Of a stretch of DNA of 64,000 bases, positions 45,005-53,082 are shown piece by piece. The notes beneath the pieces were generated by a model. The model worked only from the letters and a program-made list of their open reading frames with translations, was not told where the DNA came from and searched no databases. The DNA is taken from assembly GCF_002300165.1 (NCBI RefSeq), contig NZ_MLCE01000029.1:13180-77179 (forward strand), given 5' to 3'. A program made the position numbers and the translations under genes. This DNA comes from Streptomyces sp. Tue6028 (GTDB lineage Bacteria > Actinomycetota > Actinomycetes > Streptomycetales > Streptomycetaceae). The stretch's first letter is position 1; the number at the start of each line of letters is the position of its first letter.

Positions 45005-45552
45005 TTCGCCCCTTCCGACAGCAGGTACGCGTGGGCGGCGCCGGCCGCCGCCACCGAGGCCAGCAGCCTGGCCAGTTCACCCGGCATCTCGACCAGGGCC
45101 TTAGTGCGTGCGTCCGCCAGGGTGCGTTCGGCCGCGGCGAGTTCGCCGACCGCGTCCTTCGGCTCGGCCGGCACGGTGGGGGAGGCGCTCGCGGACGCGG
45201 ACGCCGGCGCGCCGGCCGCCGTGGCGGAGACGGTCGCGGAGGGCGAGGCGGTGGCGTGCGCCCCGTCCCCGAAGGCCTTCGCGTGCCGGACGACCTCGGC
45301 CCGCAGCGGGGTCAGTCGCTTCGCCAGCGCCGGGTGCGCGGCGATCACGGCGGCGTAGTGGTCGGCGAGCTCCTCGCTGTCGCGCGCGGCACGCGCGCGG
45401 GCCCGGTCCGCGGCCGAGGGGCTGCCGCCGGCCGTGTCGGTGGACGGTTCGGAAGCGGAACAGCCCGCGAGCGCGAAGGCGCCCGCGGCCGAGGCGAGCA
45501 GGGTCCTTCGGCGCGGACCCGACGGGGCGCGCGACGGCAGGGTGAACGGCAC
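45001..45552 (-). CDS. Lipoprotein with a helical, ferritin-like body
   Basis: Predicted secreted lipoprotein of 183 residues. The GTG at 45552 is chosen because it puts the basic stretch (PRRRTLLAS) and the hydrophobic core directly at the N-terminus. The lipobox is FALAGC, followed by a Ser/Ala-rich linker. An open frame extending upstream to 45786 would bury the signal. The body is helical (EELADHYAAVIAAHPALAKRL and ELARLLASVAAAGAAHAYLL), with an Ala/Ser/Pro-rich insert (ATASPSATVSATAAG). The pattern resembles the ferritin-like protein encoded next, so the pair may work together, one outside and one inside the membrane. Its stop overlaps the next start. It diverges from rimP over a 275-base gap with no recognised operator. 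Confidence 0.78.
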   Translation of the reverse strand: MPFTLPSRAPSGPRRRTLLASAAGAFALAGCSASEPSTDTAGGSPSAADRARARAARDSEELADHYAAVIAAHPALAKRLTPLRAEVVRHAKAFGDGAHATASPSATVSATAAGAPASASASASPTVPAEPKDAVGELAAAERTLADARTKALVEMPGELARLLASVAAAGAAHAYLLSEGAK

Positions 45553-45827
45553 GGCAGTCGTCCTTGGAGGGCTCGTACGGAAGGAGAGGGCGAGGCGCCC
45601 GTGATCACGGTACCCGCGCCCCGGCCGAACCCGTGCCAGCGGCTCTCCCGAGCCGGTCCCGGCGGGTGGTTTCCGCCCTTCCGCGCAGGGCACCGGGTAG
45701 GCGCCGGGCGGCCCAGGGCCGCACCCGGCCGGGTCCCGGTGGACGGCAACACCCCCCGCGACCGGATACCCTTTGACCTGACACACGACCTAACCACAAC
45801 AGCACACGCGGCCGAGGAGTCACCCGG

Positions 45828-46325
45828 ATGAGCACCACCCAGAGCGAGAGGCTGCGAGAACTTCTGGAACCGCTCGTAGGCTCTCAGGGACTCGATCTCG
45901 AAGAGATCGCAGTGGACTCGGTAGGCCGCAAGCGTGTGCTGCGTGTCGTCGTCGACTCGGACTCCGGTGCCGACCTGGACCAGATCGCCGATGTGAGCCG
46001 CGCGCTCTCGGCGAAGCTCGACGAGACGGACGCGATGGGCGAGGGCGAGTACACCCTCGAGGTCGGAACCCCCGGTGCCGAGCGTGAGCTCACGGAGCAC
46101 CGTCATTACGTGCGCGCGACCGACCGCCTGGTGAAGTTCCAGCTGACGGAGGGCGGCGAGCTGGTCGCCCGGATCCTGAAGATCGACGACGACGGCCTCG
46201 ACGTCGAAGTCCCGGGTGTGAAGGGCCGCAAGCCCACCGCCCGGCACCTCGCCTTCGAGGACGTCGCCAAGGCGCGTGTCCAGGTCGAGTTCAACCGCAA
46301 GAACAAGAACGAAGAGGAGGCGTAG
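45828..46325 (+). CDS. rimP: Ribosome maturation factor RimP
   Basis: Cytoplasmic factor of 165 residues for 30S subunit maturation. The N-terminal alpha/beta domain (RLRELLEPLVGSQGLDLEEI, VLRVVVDSDSGADLDQI, SRALSAKLDE) and the C-terminal SH3-like domain (YVRATDRLVKFQLTEGGELVARI) are both present. GAGGAG precedes the ATG by about ten bases. It opens the rimP-nusA-ylxR-infB operon, and nusA begins two bases after its stop. The acidic C-terminal tail (KNKNEEEA) is usual for actinobacteria. Confidence 0.96.
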   Translation: MSTTQSERLRELLEPLVGSQGLDLEEIAVDSVGRKRVLRVVVDSDSGADLDQIADVSRALSAKLDETDAMGEGEYTLEVGTPGAERELTEHRHYVRATDRLVKFQLTEGGELVARILKIDDDGLDVEVPGVKGRKPTARHLAFEDVAKARVQVEFNRKNKNEEEA

Positions 46326-46327
46326 CC

Positions 46328-47326
46328 GTGGACATCGACATGAGTGCCCTGCGGGGCTTGGTACGGGAGAAGGAGATCTCCTTCGACCTGCTGGTCGAGG
46401 CGATCGAGTCGGCCCTCCTCATCGCCTACCACCGCACCGAGGGAAGCCGCCGCCACGCGCGCGTGGAGCTGAACCGGGAAACCGGCCATGTGACCGTGTG
46501 GGCGAAGGAGGACGCCGAGGACCTGGAGGAGGGGCAGGAGGCGCGCGAGTTCGACGACACCCCGTCGGGGTTCGGGCGGATCGCGGCGACCACCGCCAAG
46601 CAGGTCATCCTGCAGCGCCTGCGGGACGCCGAGGACGACGCGACGCTCGGCGAGTACGCCGGACGCGAGGGCGACATCGTCACCGGTGTGGTCCAGCAGG
46701 GCCGCGACCCGAAGAACGTGCTCGTCGACATCGGCAAGCTGGAGGCCATCCTGCCGGTGCAGGAGCAGGTCCCCGGCGAGAACTACGAGCACGGCCTGCG
46801 CCTGCGCTCGTACGTCGTCCGGGTGGCGAAGGGTGTGCGCGGTCCGTCCGTCACCCTTTCGCGCACGCACCCCAATCTGGTGAAGAAGCTCTTCGCGCTC
46901 GAGGTGCCGGAGATCGCCGACGGCTCCGTCGAGATCGCCCACATCGCCCGTGAGGCCGGCCACCGTACGAAGATCGCCGTCCGGTCCACCCGCAGCGGCC
47001 TGAACGCCAAGGGCGCCTGCATCGGCCCCATGGGCGGCCGCGTGCGCAACGTCATGGCGGAACTGAACGGCGAGAAGATCGACATCGTCGACTGGTCGGA
47101 CGACCCGGCCGAGATGGTGGCGAACGCCCTCTCCCCGGCCCGCGTCTCGAAGGTCGAGGTCGTCGACCTCGCCGCCCGCTCCGCACGCGTGACCGTCCCC
47201 GACTACCAGCTGTCGCTGGCCATCGGCAAGGAAGGGCAGAACGCCCGGCTCGCCGCCCGGCTCACCGGCTGGCGGATCGACATCCGTCCGGACACCGAAC
47301 AGCAGCCCGAGCAGGACGGGGAATAG
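46328..47326 (+). CDS. nusA: Transcription termination/antitermination factor NusA
   Basis: RNA polymerase-associated factor, 332 residues. Order: NusA N-terminal domain (to about 110), S1 domain (about 115-185; GDIVTGVVQQGRDPKNVLVDIG), KH1 and KH2 (about 190-330; IAVRSTRSGLNAKGACIGPMGGRV and LAIGKEGQNARLAARLTGWRI). It lacks the acidic C-terminal repeats of the E. coli protein, as is normal in actinobacteria. The GTG start is two bases after the rimP stop, with GGAGG at the end of rimP as ribosome site. A 102-base gap to ylxR contains no strong terminator. Confidence 0.96.
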   Translation: MDIDMSALRGLVREKEISFDLLVEAIESALLIAYHRTEGSRRHARVELNRETGHVTVWAKEDAEDLEEGQEAREFDDTPSGFGRIAATTAKQVILQRLRDAEDDATLGEYAGREGDIVTGVVQQGRDPKNVLVDIGKLEAILPVQEQVPGENYEHGLRLRSYVVRVAKGVRGPSVTLSRTHPNLVKKLFALEVPEIADGSVEIAHIAREAGHRTKIAVRSTRSGLNAKGACIGPMGGRVRNVMAELNGEKIDIVDWSDDPAEMVANALSPARVSKVEVVDLAARSARVTVPDYQLSLAIGKEGQNARLAARLTGWRIDIRPDTEQQPEQDGE

Positions 47327-47428
47327 ATCCAAGCCGCGGGTGGCTCAGATCACGACAGTTCCCGTCGATGCAACTGTTCGATTCTTGCCCCAAAGGGGTG
47401 AGGTCGCTACGGGGAGGTAGACTTAAGA

Positions 47429-47707
47429 GTGTCTGGCCGGACGCGAGCCCGCGCATGCCCTGAGCGCACCTGTGTGGGGTGCCGGGAGCGAGCGGCCAAG
47501 AAGGACTTGCTGCGCATCGTGGCGATCGAGGGCGAATGTGTCCCCGATCATCGCGGTACGCTGCCCGGCCGGGGTGCATATGTGCACCCCGCCCTGGTCT
47601 GTCTCGACCTGGCGGTCCGCCGCCGGGCGTTCCCGCGGGCGCTGCGCGTCCCGGGACCGCTCGACACCGCGGCGTTGCGCCTCTCCGTCGAGCAGGCAAC
47701 ACCGTAA
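47429..47707 (+). CDS. ylxR: YlxR-family RNA-binding protein
   Basis: Small basic protein of 92 residues of the YlxR/DUF448 family. The signature is RTCVGCRERAAKKDLLRIV near the N-terminus and GRGAYVHPALVCLDLAVRRRAF in the middle. Family members bind RNA; one was linked to RNase P modulation in other bacteria, which I note only as family knowledge. The GTG at 47429 gives a complete domain, and GGGGAGG lies about 12 bases upstream. It sits between nusA and infB as in most bacteria. Confidence 0.92.
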   Translation: MSGRTRARACPERTCVGCRERAAKKDLLRIVAIEGECVPDHRGTLPGRGAYVHPALVCLDLAVRRRAFPRALRVPGPLDTAALRLSVEQATP

Positions 47708-47773
47708 GACGTGTCGTACGGAACCCCCGTGCGGCCCTGGTACCCCGCGAGTTGGAAGTAGGTCGAGATTGCG

Positions 47774-47816
47774 ATGAGCACTCGATGAGCACGCGATGAG
47801 TACGCCCATGAAGTAG
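47774..47816 (+). promoter_or_regulatory. Three overlapping mini-ORFs before infB, on 11-base tandem repeats
   Basis: Three 11-base repeats (GATGAGCACTC, GATGAGCACGC, GATGAGTACGC at 47773-47805) make a cascade of tiny frames that overlap in ATGA: 47774-47788 (Met-Ser-Thr-Arg), 47785-47799 (Met-Ser-Thr-Arg) and 47796-47816 (Met-Ser-Thr-Pro-Met-Lys). They end 38 bases before the infB start. None has a strong ribosome site. They may be a translated leader controlling infB, or a chance result of repeat expansion. Confidence 0.6.
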
Positions 47817-47854
47817 CGACGGTCCGGACGCAACCCGGACCTAAAAGGAGCGAA

Positions 47855-50800
47855 GTGGCTAAGGTCCGGGTATACGAACTCGCCAAGGAGTTCGGGGTTG
47901 AGAGCAAGGTCGTCATGGCCAAGCTCCAAGAGCTCGGTGAATTCGTCCGTTCGGCGTCCTCGACGATCGAGGCGCCCGTTGTCCGCAAACTGACTGACGC
48001 CCTCCAGCAGGGCAGCGGAGGCGGCAAGCCCGCCCCCGCCCGCAAGGCTGCCCCGGCCAAGCCGGCAGCCCCCTCTCCCGCGCAGGCGGCCCGTCCGGCT
48101 GCCCCGCGCCCGCCGGCTCCCAAGCCGCCCACGGCCGAGCGCCCCGCGGCTGCCCCGGTCACGCCGGCGGCCCCGGGTCCGCGCCCGACGCCGGGCCCCA
48201 AGCCCGCGCCGCGGCCCGCTCCGGCGACCCCGGCTCCGGCGGCGCCCGAGTTCACCGCGCCCCCGGCGGCCTCCCCGGCTCCGGCCGCAGGCCCCCGTCC
48301 GGGTGCCCGCCCCGGTGGGCCGAAGCCCGGCGCCCGTCCGGCCGGTCCCGGCCAGGGCGGCCAGTCCCGCGGTGACCGTCCCGAGCGCGGCGACCGTCAG
48401 GGCGCCCCGCGTCCCGGCGGCCAGGCCCCGCGTCCCGGTGCTCGTCCGGCCGGCCCGCGTCCGGGCAACAACCCCTTCACCTCCGGCGGCTCCACCGGCA
48501 TGGCGCGCCCGCAGGCGCCCCGTCCGGGTGGCGGGCGTCCCGGTCCCGGCGGTCCCGGTGGCGCAGGCGCCCCGGGTGGCCCGCGTCCGCAGGGCGCCGG
48601 TCAGGGTGGTCCCCGTCCGCAGGGCGGTCCCGGCGGCGCTCCGCGTCCGCAGGGCGGTCCGGGCGGCGCCCGTCCGACCCCGGGCGGCATGCCCCGTCCG
48701 CAGGCCCCGCGTCCCGGCGGCGGCCCCGGCGGCAACCGTCCGAACCCCGGCATGATGCCGCAGCGTCCGGCTGCCGGCCCGCGTCCCGGTGGCGGCCCCG
48801 GTGGCCGCGGTCCCGGCGGCGGCGGTCGTCCCGGTGCCGGTGGCGGCGGTCGTCCGGGCGGCGGCGGCTTCGCCGGTCGTCCCGGTGGCGGCGGTGGCGG
48901 CGGCTTCGCCGGTCGTCCCGGTGGTCCCGGTGGCGGTGGCGGTGGCTTCGCCGGTCGTCCCGGTGGTCCCGGTGGCGGCGGTGGCCGTCCCGGCTTCGGC
49001 GGTCGTCCGGGTGGTCCCGGTGGCCGTGGTGGCACGCAGGGTGCCTTCGGCCGTCCCGGCGGTCCGGCGCGTCGTGGCCGCAAGTCGAAGAGGCAGAGGC
49101 GCCAGGAGTACGAGGCCATGCAGGCCCCGTCCGTCGGCGGCGTGATGCTGCCTCGCGGCAACGGACAGACCGTCCGCCTGTCGCGCGGTGCGTCCCTCAC
49201 CGACTTCGCGGAGAAGATCAACGCCAACCCGGCGTCGCTCGTCGCCGTGATGATGAACCTCGGCGAGATGGTCACTGCCACGCAGTCCGTCTCCGACGAG
49301 ACCCTCCAGCTGCTCGCCGGCGAGATGAACTACGTCGTCGAGATCGTCAGCCCGGAGGAGGAGGACCGCGAGCTGCTCGAGTCCTTCGACATCGAGTTCG
49401 GCGAGGACGAGGGCGGCGAGGAATTCCTCATGCCGCGTCCGCCGGTCGTGACCGTCATGGGTCACGTCGACCACGGTAAGACCCGACTGCTGGACACCAT
49501 CCGCAAGACGAACGTCGTCGCGGGCGAGGCCGGCGGTATCACGCAGCACATCGGTGCGTACCAGGTCGCCACCGAGGTCAACGACGAAGAGCGCAGGATC
49601 ACCTTCATCGACACCCCGGGTCACGAGGCGTTCACCGCCATGCGTGCCCGTGGTGCGAAGTCGACCGACATCGCGATCCTCGTGGTGGCGGCCAACGACG
49701 GTGTGATGCCCCAGACGATCGAGGCGCTGAACCACGCCAAGGCGGCCGACGTGCCGATCGTGGTCGCGGTCAACAAGATCGACGTCGAGGGCGCCGACCC
49801 GACGAAGGTGCGCGGTCAGCTCACCGAGTTCGGTCTGGTGGCCGAGGAGTACGGCGGCGACACGATGTTCGTCGACATCTCCGCCAAGCAGGGTCTGAAC
49901 ATCGACCAGCTGCTCGAGGCCGTGGTCCTGACCGCGGACGCCTCGCTCGACCTGCGGGCCAACCCGGAGCAGGACGCGCAGGGCATCGCGATCGAGTCGC
50001 ACCTCGACCGTGGCCGCGGTGCCGTGTCGACCGTCCTCGTCCAGCGCGGCACGCTGCGCATCGGTGACACGATGGTCGTCGGCGACGCGTACGGCCGTGT
50101 CCGCGCGATGCTCGACGACAACGGCAACAACGTCGAGGAAGCGGGTCCCTCGACCCCCGTCCTCGTCCTCGGTCTCACCAACGTCCCGGGTGCCGGCGAC
50201 AACTTCCTGGTTGTCGACGAGGACCGCACGGCACGTCAGATCGCCGAGAAGCGCGCGGCGCGTGAGCGCAACGCCAACTTCGCCCGCCGGGGTGTCCGGT
50301 TCTCCCTGGAGAACCTGGACGAGGCCCTCAAGGCCGGTCTGGTGCAGGAACTCAACCTCATCATCAAGGGCGACGCGTCCGGTTCGGTGGAGGCTCTCGA
50401 GTCCTCGCTGCTCCAGCTCGACGTCGGCGAAGAGGTCGACATCCGCGTCCTGCACCGCGGTGTGGGTGCGGTCACCGAGTCGGACATCGACCTGGCGACC
50501 GGCTCCGACGCCATCGTCATCGGCTTCAACGTCCGCGCTGCGGGCCGCGCGGCGCAGATGGCGGAGCGCGAGGGCGTCGACGTCCGGTACTACTCGGTGA
50601 TCTACCAGGCCATCGAGGAGATCGAGGCGGCCCTCAAGGGCATGCTCAAGCCGGAGTACGAGGAGGTCGAGCTCGGCACGGCGGAGATCCGCGAGGTCTT
50701 CAAGTCGTCCAAGCTGGGCAACATCGCCGGTGTCCTGGTCCGCTCGGGCGAGGTCAAGCGCAACACGAAGGCGCGCCTCGTCCGCGACGGCAAGGTCATC

Positions 50801-50959
50801 GCGGAGAACCTCACCATCTCCGGTCTGCGTCGCTTCAAGGACGACGTCACCGAGATCCGCGAAGGCTTCGAGGGTGGTATCAACCTCGGAAACTTCAACG
50901 ACATCAAGGTCGACGACGTCATCGCGACGTACGAGATGCGGGAGAAGCCGCGCTCGTAG
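47855..50959 (+). CDS. infB: Translation initiation factor IF-2
   Basis: GTPase that places initiator tRNA on the 30S subunit, 1034 residues. AAAAGGAG precedes the GTG. The IF2-N domain (1-50, RVYELAKEFGVESKVVMAKL) is followed by a disordered Ala/Pro/Gly/Arg-rich region of about 370 residues with internal repeats (GGGFAGRPGG at roughly 48866, 48902 and 48944). A second IF2-N-like domain comes near 440-500. The G domain has G1 GHVDHGKT (536-543), DTPGHEAF and NKIDVEG. The EF-Tu-like domain II, domain 3 and C-terminal initiator-tRNA-binding domain complete it. The long N-terminal tract is characteristic of Streptomyces IF-2. A strong hairpin follows. Confidence 0.97.
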   Translation: MAKVRVYELAKEFGVESKVVMAKLQELGEFVRSASSTIEAPVVRKLTDALQQGSGGGKPAPARKAAPAKPAAPSPAQAARPAAPRPPAPKPPTAERPAAAPVTPAAPGPRPTPGPKPAPRPAPATPAPAAPEFTAPPAASPAPAAGPRPGARPGGPKPGARPAGPGQGGQSRGDRPERGDRQGAPRPGGQAPRPGARPAGPRPGNNPFTSGGSTGMARPQAPRPGGGRPGPGGPGGAGAPGGPRPQGAGQGGPRPQGGPGGAPRPQGGPGGARPTPGGMPRPQAPRPGGGPGGNRPNPGMMPQRPAAGPRPGGGPGGRGPGGGGRPGAGGGGRPGGGGFAGRPGGGGGGGFAGRPGGPGGGGGGFAGRPGGPGGGGGRPGFGGRPGGPGGRGGTQGAFGRPGGPARRGRKSKRQRRQEYEAMQAPSVGGVMLPRGNGQTVRLSRGASLTDFAEKINANPASLVAVMMNLGEMVTATQSVSDETLQLLAGEMNYVVEIVSPEEEDRELLESFDIEFGEDEGGEEFLMPRPPVVTVMGHVDHGKTRLLDTIRKTNVVAGEAGGITQHIGAYQVATEVNDEERRITFIDTPGHEAFTAMRARGAKSTDIAILVVAANDGVMPQTIEALNHAKAADVPIVVAVNKIDVEGADPTKVRGQLTEFGLVAEEYGGDTMFVDISAKQGLNIDQLLEAVVLTADASLDLRANPEQDAQGIAIESHLDRGRGAVSTVLVQRGTLRIGDTMVVGDAYGRVRAMLDDNGNNVEEAGPSTPVLVLGLTNVPGAGDNFLVVDEDRTARQIAEKRAARERNANFARRGVRFSLENLDEALKAGLVQELNLIIKGDASGSVEALESSLLQLDVGEEVDIRVLHRGVGAVTESDIDLATGSDAIVIGFNVRAAGRAAQMAEREGVDVRYYSVIYQAIEEIEAALKGMLKPEYEEVELGTAEIREVFKSSKLGNIAGVLVRSGEVKRNTKARLVRDGKVIAENLTISGLRRFKDDVTEIREGFEGGINLGNFNDIKVDDVIATYEMREKPRS

Positions 50960-50982
50960 CAGCAGGTACCTCTTGGTGCGAC

Positions 50983-51025
50983 CCGGGGCCGGTCGGCGGC
51001 AGTAAATGCCGTCGATCGGCCCCGG
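50983..51025 (+). terminator. Hairpin after infB
   Basis: A 19-base stem (50983-51001 with 51007-51025, two G-T pairs) has a five-base loop GTAAA and starts 24 bases after the infB stop. It may end most transcripts before the ylxP-rbfA-truB segment or act as an RNA-processing site inside the operon. Confidence 0.8.
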
Positions 51026-51110
51026 CCGTTCGTTGTACGGTTCTTGATGTCCCGGGCAAGCATCTGGCCGGGCCATCTACCCCGTACCGGCGGGACATCC
51101 GGATACACAT

Positions 51111-51407
51111 ATGTACGTGGGGACTCTGTCCTTCGACCTCCTGCTCGGCGACGTACGGTCGCTGAAGGAGAAGCGCTCCGTCGTCCGTCCGATCGTGGCC
51201 GAGCTCCAGCGCAAGTACGCGGTGAGTGCGGCGGAGGTCGACCACATGGACCTGCATCGCAGGGCCGGCATCGGCCTCGCGGTGGTGTCCGGGGACGCCG
51301 GCCATCTGACCGACGTGCTGGACCGGTGCGAACGACTGGTCGCCGGACGTCCCGAGGTGGAACTGCTGTCCGTGAGGCGGCGCTTCCACGGCGACGACGA
51401 CGAGTGA
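51111..51407 (+). CDS. ylxP: DUF503 (YlxP-like) protein
   Basis: Small protein of 98 residues of the DUF503/YlxP family, conserved between infB and rbfA in many Gram-positives. The core pattern is present: MYVGTLSFDLLLGDVRSLKEKRSVVRPI, read here as LSFDLLLGDVRSLKEKRS, then the strand and helix VAEVDHMDL-type region (AAEVDHMDLHRRAGIGLAVVS). Function is not established; a link to ribosome assembly is inferred from conserved position. The ATG has no clear Shine-Dalgarno sequence (ACATATGTACGTG), so the start rests on family length. Confidence 0.88.
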   Translation: MYVGTLSFDLLLGDVRSLKEKRSVVRPIVAELQRKYAVSAAEVDHMDLHRRAGIGLAVVSGDAGHLTDVLDRCERLVAGRPEVELLSVRRRFHGDDDE

Positions 51408-51454
51408 CACACAAGCTTGAAACGCAGAACAGGAAGAACGAGGGAGACGGACCA

Positions 51455-51901
51455 GTGGCCGACAACGCGCGGGCTAAGAGGCTGGCGGACCTCATCCGAG
51501 AGGTGGTGGCCCAGAAGCTGCAGCGCGGGATCAAGGACCCGCGGCTCGGTACGCACGTCACCATCACGGACACCCGGGTCACCGGGGACCTCCGGGAGGC
51601 GACCGTCTTCTACACGGTGTACGGGGACGACGAGGAGCGCGCGGCGGCCGCCGCGGGTCTGGAGAGCGCCAAGGGCGTCCTCCGCTCCGCGGTCGGTGCC
51701 GCGGCCGGCGTGAAGTTCACGCCGACCCTGACGTTCGTCGCGGACGCCCTGCCCGACACCGCCCGGACCATCGAGGACCTGCTGGACAAGGCGCGCGCCT
51801 CGGACGCGAAGGTGCGCGAGGTGTCGGCGGGCGCCACCTTCGCCGGTGACGCCGACCCGTACAAGAAGCCGGGCGAGGACGAGGACGACGCCGCCGAATG
51901 A
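51455..51901 (+). CDS. rbfA: Ribosome-binding factor A
   Basis: KH-fold protein of 148 residues that binds 16S rRNA during late 30S maturation. Typical text: RAKRLADLIREVVAQKLQRG, ITDTRVTGDLREATVFYTVYG, RSAVGAAAGVKFTPTLTFVAD. The GTG at 51455 is chosen because AGGGAG lies eight to ten bases upstream and the family starts there; an open frame reaching back to 51044 overlaps ylxP. The acidic tail (PGEDEDDAAE) is common in actinobacteria. The stop overlaps the truB start in ATGA. Confidence 0.95.
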   Translation: MADNARAKRLADLIREVVAQKLQRGIKDPRLGTHVTITDTRVTGDLREATVFYTVYGDDEERAAAAAGLESAKGVLRSAVGAAAGVKFTPTLTFVADALPDTARTIEDLLDKARASDAKVREVSAGATFAGDADPYKKPGEDEDDAAE

Positions 51902-52806
51902 CCCAGAAGCACCGGACGCCCGACGGGCTTGTCATCGTGGACAAGCCGTCGGGCTTCACTTCGCACGACGTGGTCGCCAAGATGCGCGGGATCGCCAGGA
52001 CCCGCCGCGTCGGACACGCCGGAACCCTCGACCCCATGGCGACGGGCGTGCTCGTCCTCGGCGTCGAGAAGGCGACCAAGCTCCTCGGGCACCTCGCGCT
52101 GACCGAGAAGGAGTACCTCGGCACGATCAGGCTCGGCCAGAACACGCTGACGGACGACGCGGAGGGCGAGATCACGTCGTCCACCGACGCCTCCGGCGTG
52201 AAGCGTGACGCCGTCGACGCCGGGATCGCCAAGCTGACCGGCGACATCATGCAGGTGCCGTCCAAGGTCAGCGCCATCAAGATCGACGGCGTGCGCTCGT
52301 ACAAGCGGGCACGCGAGGGCGAGGAATTCGAGATCCCGGCCCGGCCGGTGACGATCTCGTCGTTCGCCGTGTACGACGTCCGTGACGCCGTCGCCGAGGA
52401 CGGCACGCCCGTGCTCGACCTGGTCGTCTCGGTCGTCTGCTCGTCCGGCACCTACATCCGGGCGCTCGCCCGCGACCTGGGCGCGGATCTCGGCGTCGGC
52501 GGTCACCTGACCGCCCTGCGCCGCACCCGCGTCGGCCCGTACAAGCTCGACTCGGCGCGCACGCTCGACCAGCTCCAGGAGGAGCTGAGCGTGATGCCGA
52601 TCGCCGAGGCCGCCGCGGCCGCGTTCCCGCGCTGGGACGTGGACGCCAAGCGGGCGCGGCTGCTGCTGAACGGTGTGCGGCTGGAGATGCCCGAGGAGTA
52701 CGCGGGCAAGGGCGCCGTGGCGGTCTTCGACCGCGACGGAGTCTTCCTGGCCCTCGTCGAGGAACAGCGGGGCAAGGCGAAGAGTCTGGCGGTGTTCGGC
52801 GCCTGA
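51898..52806 (+). CDS. truB: tRNA pseudouridine(55) synthase
   Basis: Makes pseudouridine-55 in the T-loop of tRNAs, 302 residues. The catalytic Asp is D45 in GHAGTLDPMATG. Other family motifs are intact: GLVIVDKPSGFTSHDVV, YLGTIRLGQNT, VPSKVSAIKIDGVRSYKRAREGE and CSSGTYIRALARDLG. A C-terminal PUA-like segment closes the protein (KRARLLLNGVRLEMP). The ATG overlaps the rbfA stop in ATGA, so the start is secure. It ends the translation operon; a 276-base gap with no recognised element follows. Confidence 0.96.
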   Translation: MTQKHRTPDGLVIVDKPSGFTSHDVVAKMRGIARTRRVGHAGTLDPMATGVLVLGVEKATKLLGHLALTEKEYLGTIRLGQNTLTDDAEGEITSSTDASGVKRDAVDAGIAKLTGDIMQVPSKVSAIKIDGVRSYKRAREGEEFEIPARPVTISSFAVYDVRDAVAEDGTPVLDLVVSVVCSSGTYIRALARDLGADLGVGGHLTALRRTRVGPYKLDSARTLDQLQEELSVMPIAEAAAAAFPRWDVDAKRARLLLNGVRLEMPEEYAGKGAVAVFDRDGVFLALVEEQRGKAKSLAVFGA

Positions 52807-53082
52807 CTCGTCCGGCGCCGGGCGGGAACCGGTCGGGGGCGTGGTGCGGGGGAGTGCTGCCCGAGGAGCGGCGGTCACGGGGTCTCGTGTCCGCCGCTCC
52901 ACGGTCCCCCCTCGGTTCCCCCACCCAAGGGTGTATCCACCCACCCCCGCCTGTTCACCCCTTCGGGCGGGCGCTCGGAGTGAACCGAGGGTGTGGAAGG
53001 GGGCGCGTTCGCCGCGCGATCTGTCCCGCTGATCACCTCGCGCCTACCTTCGGAAGAAGGAGCACGGCGGGGAGGTTCGAGC

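Noticed and set aside
43224..45358. Long plus-strand frames over the 43-45 kb region
   Set aside because: They read antisense through three minus-strand genes and begin inside the tandem repeat array.
47423..51076. A 1217-residue minus-strand frame with Thr/Gly/Ala repeats opposite infB
   Set aside because: The repeats merely mirror the Gly/Pro/Arg tract of IF-2. No start or family evidence.
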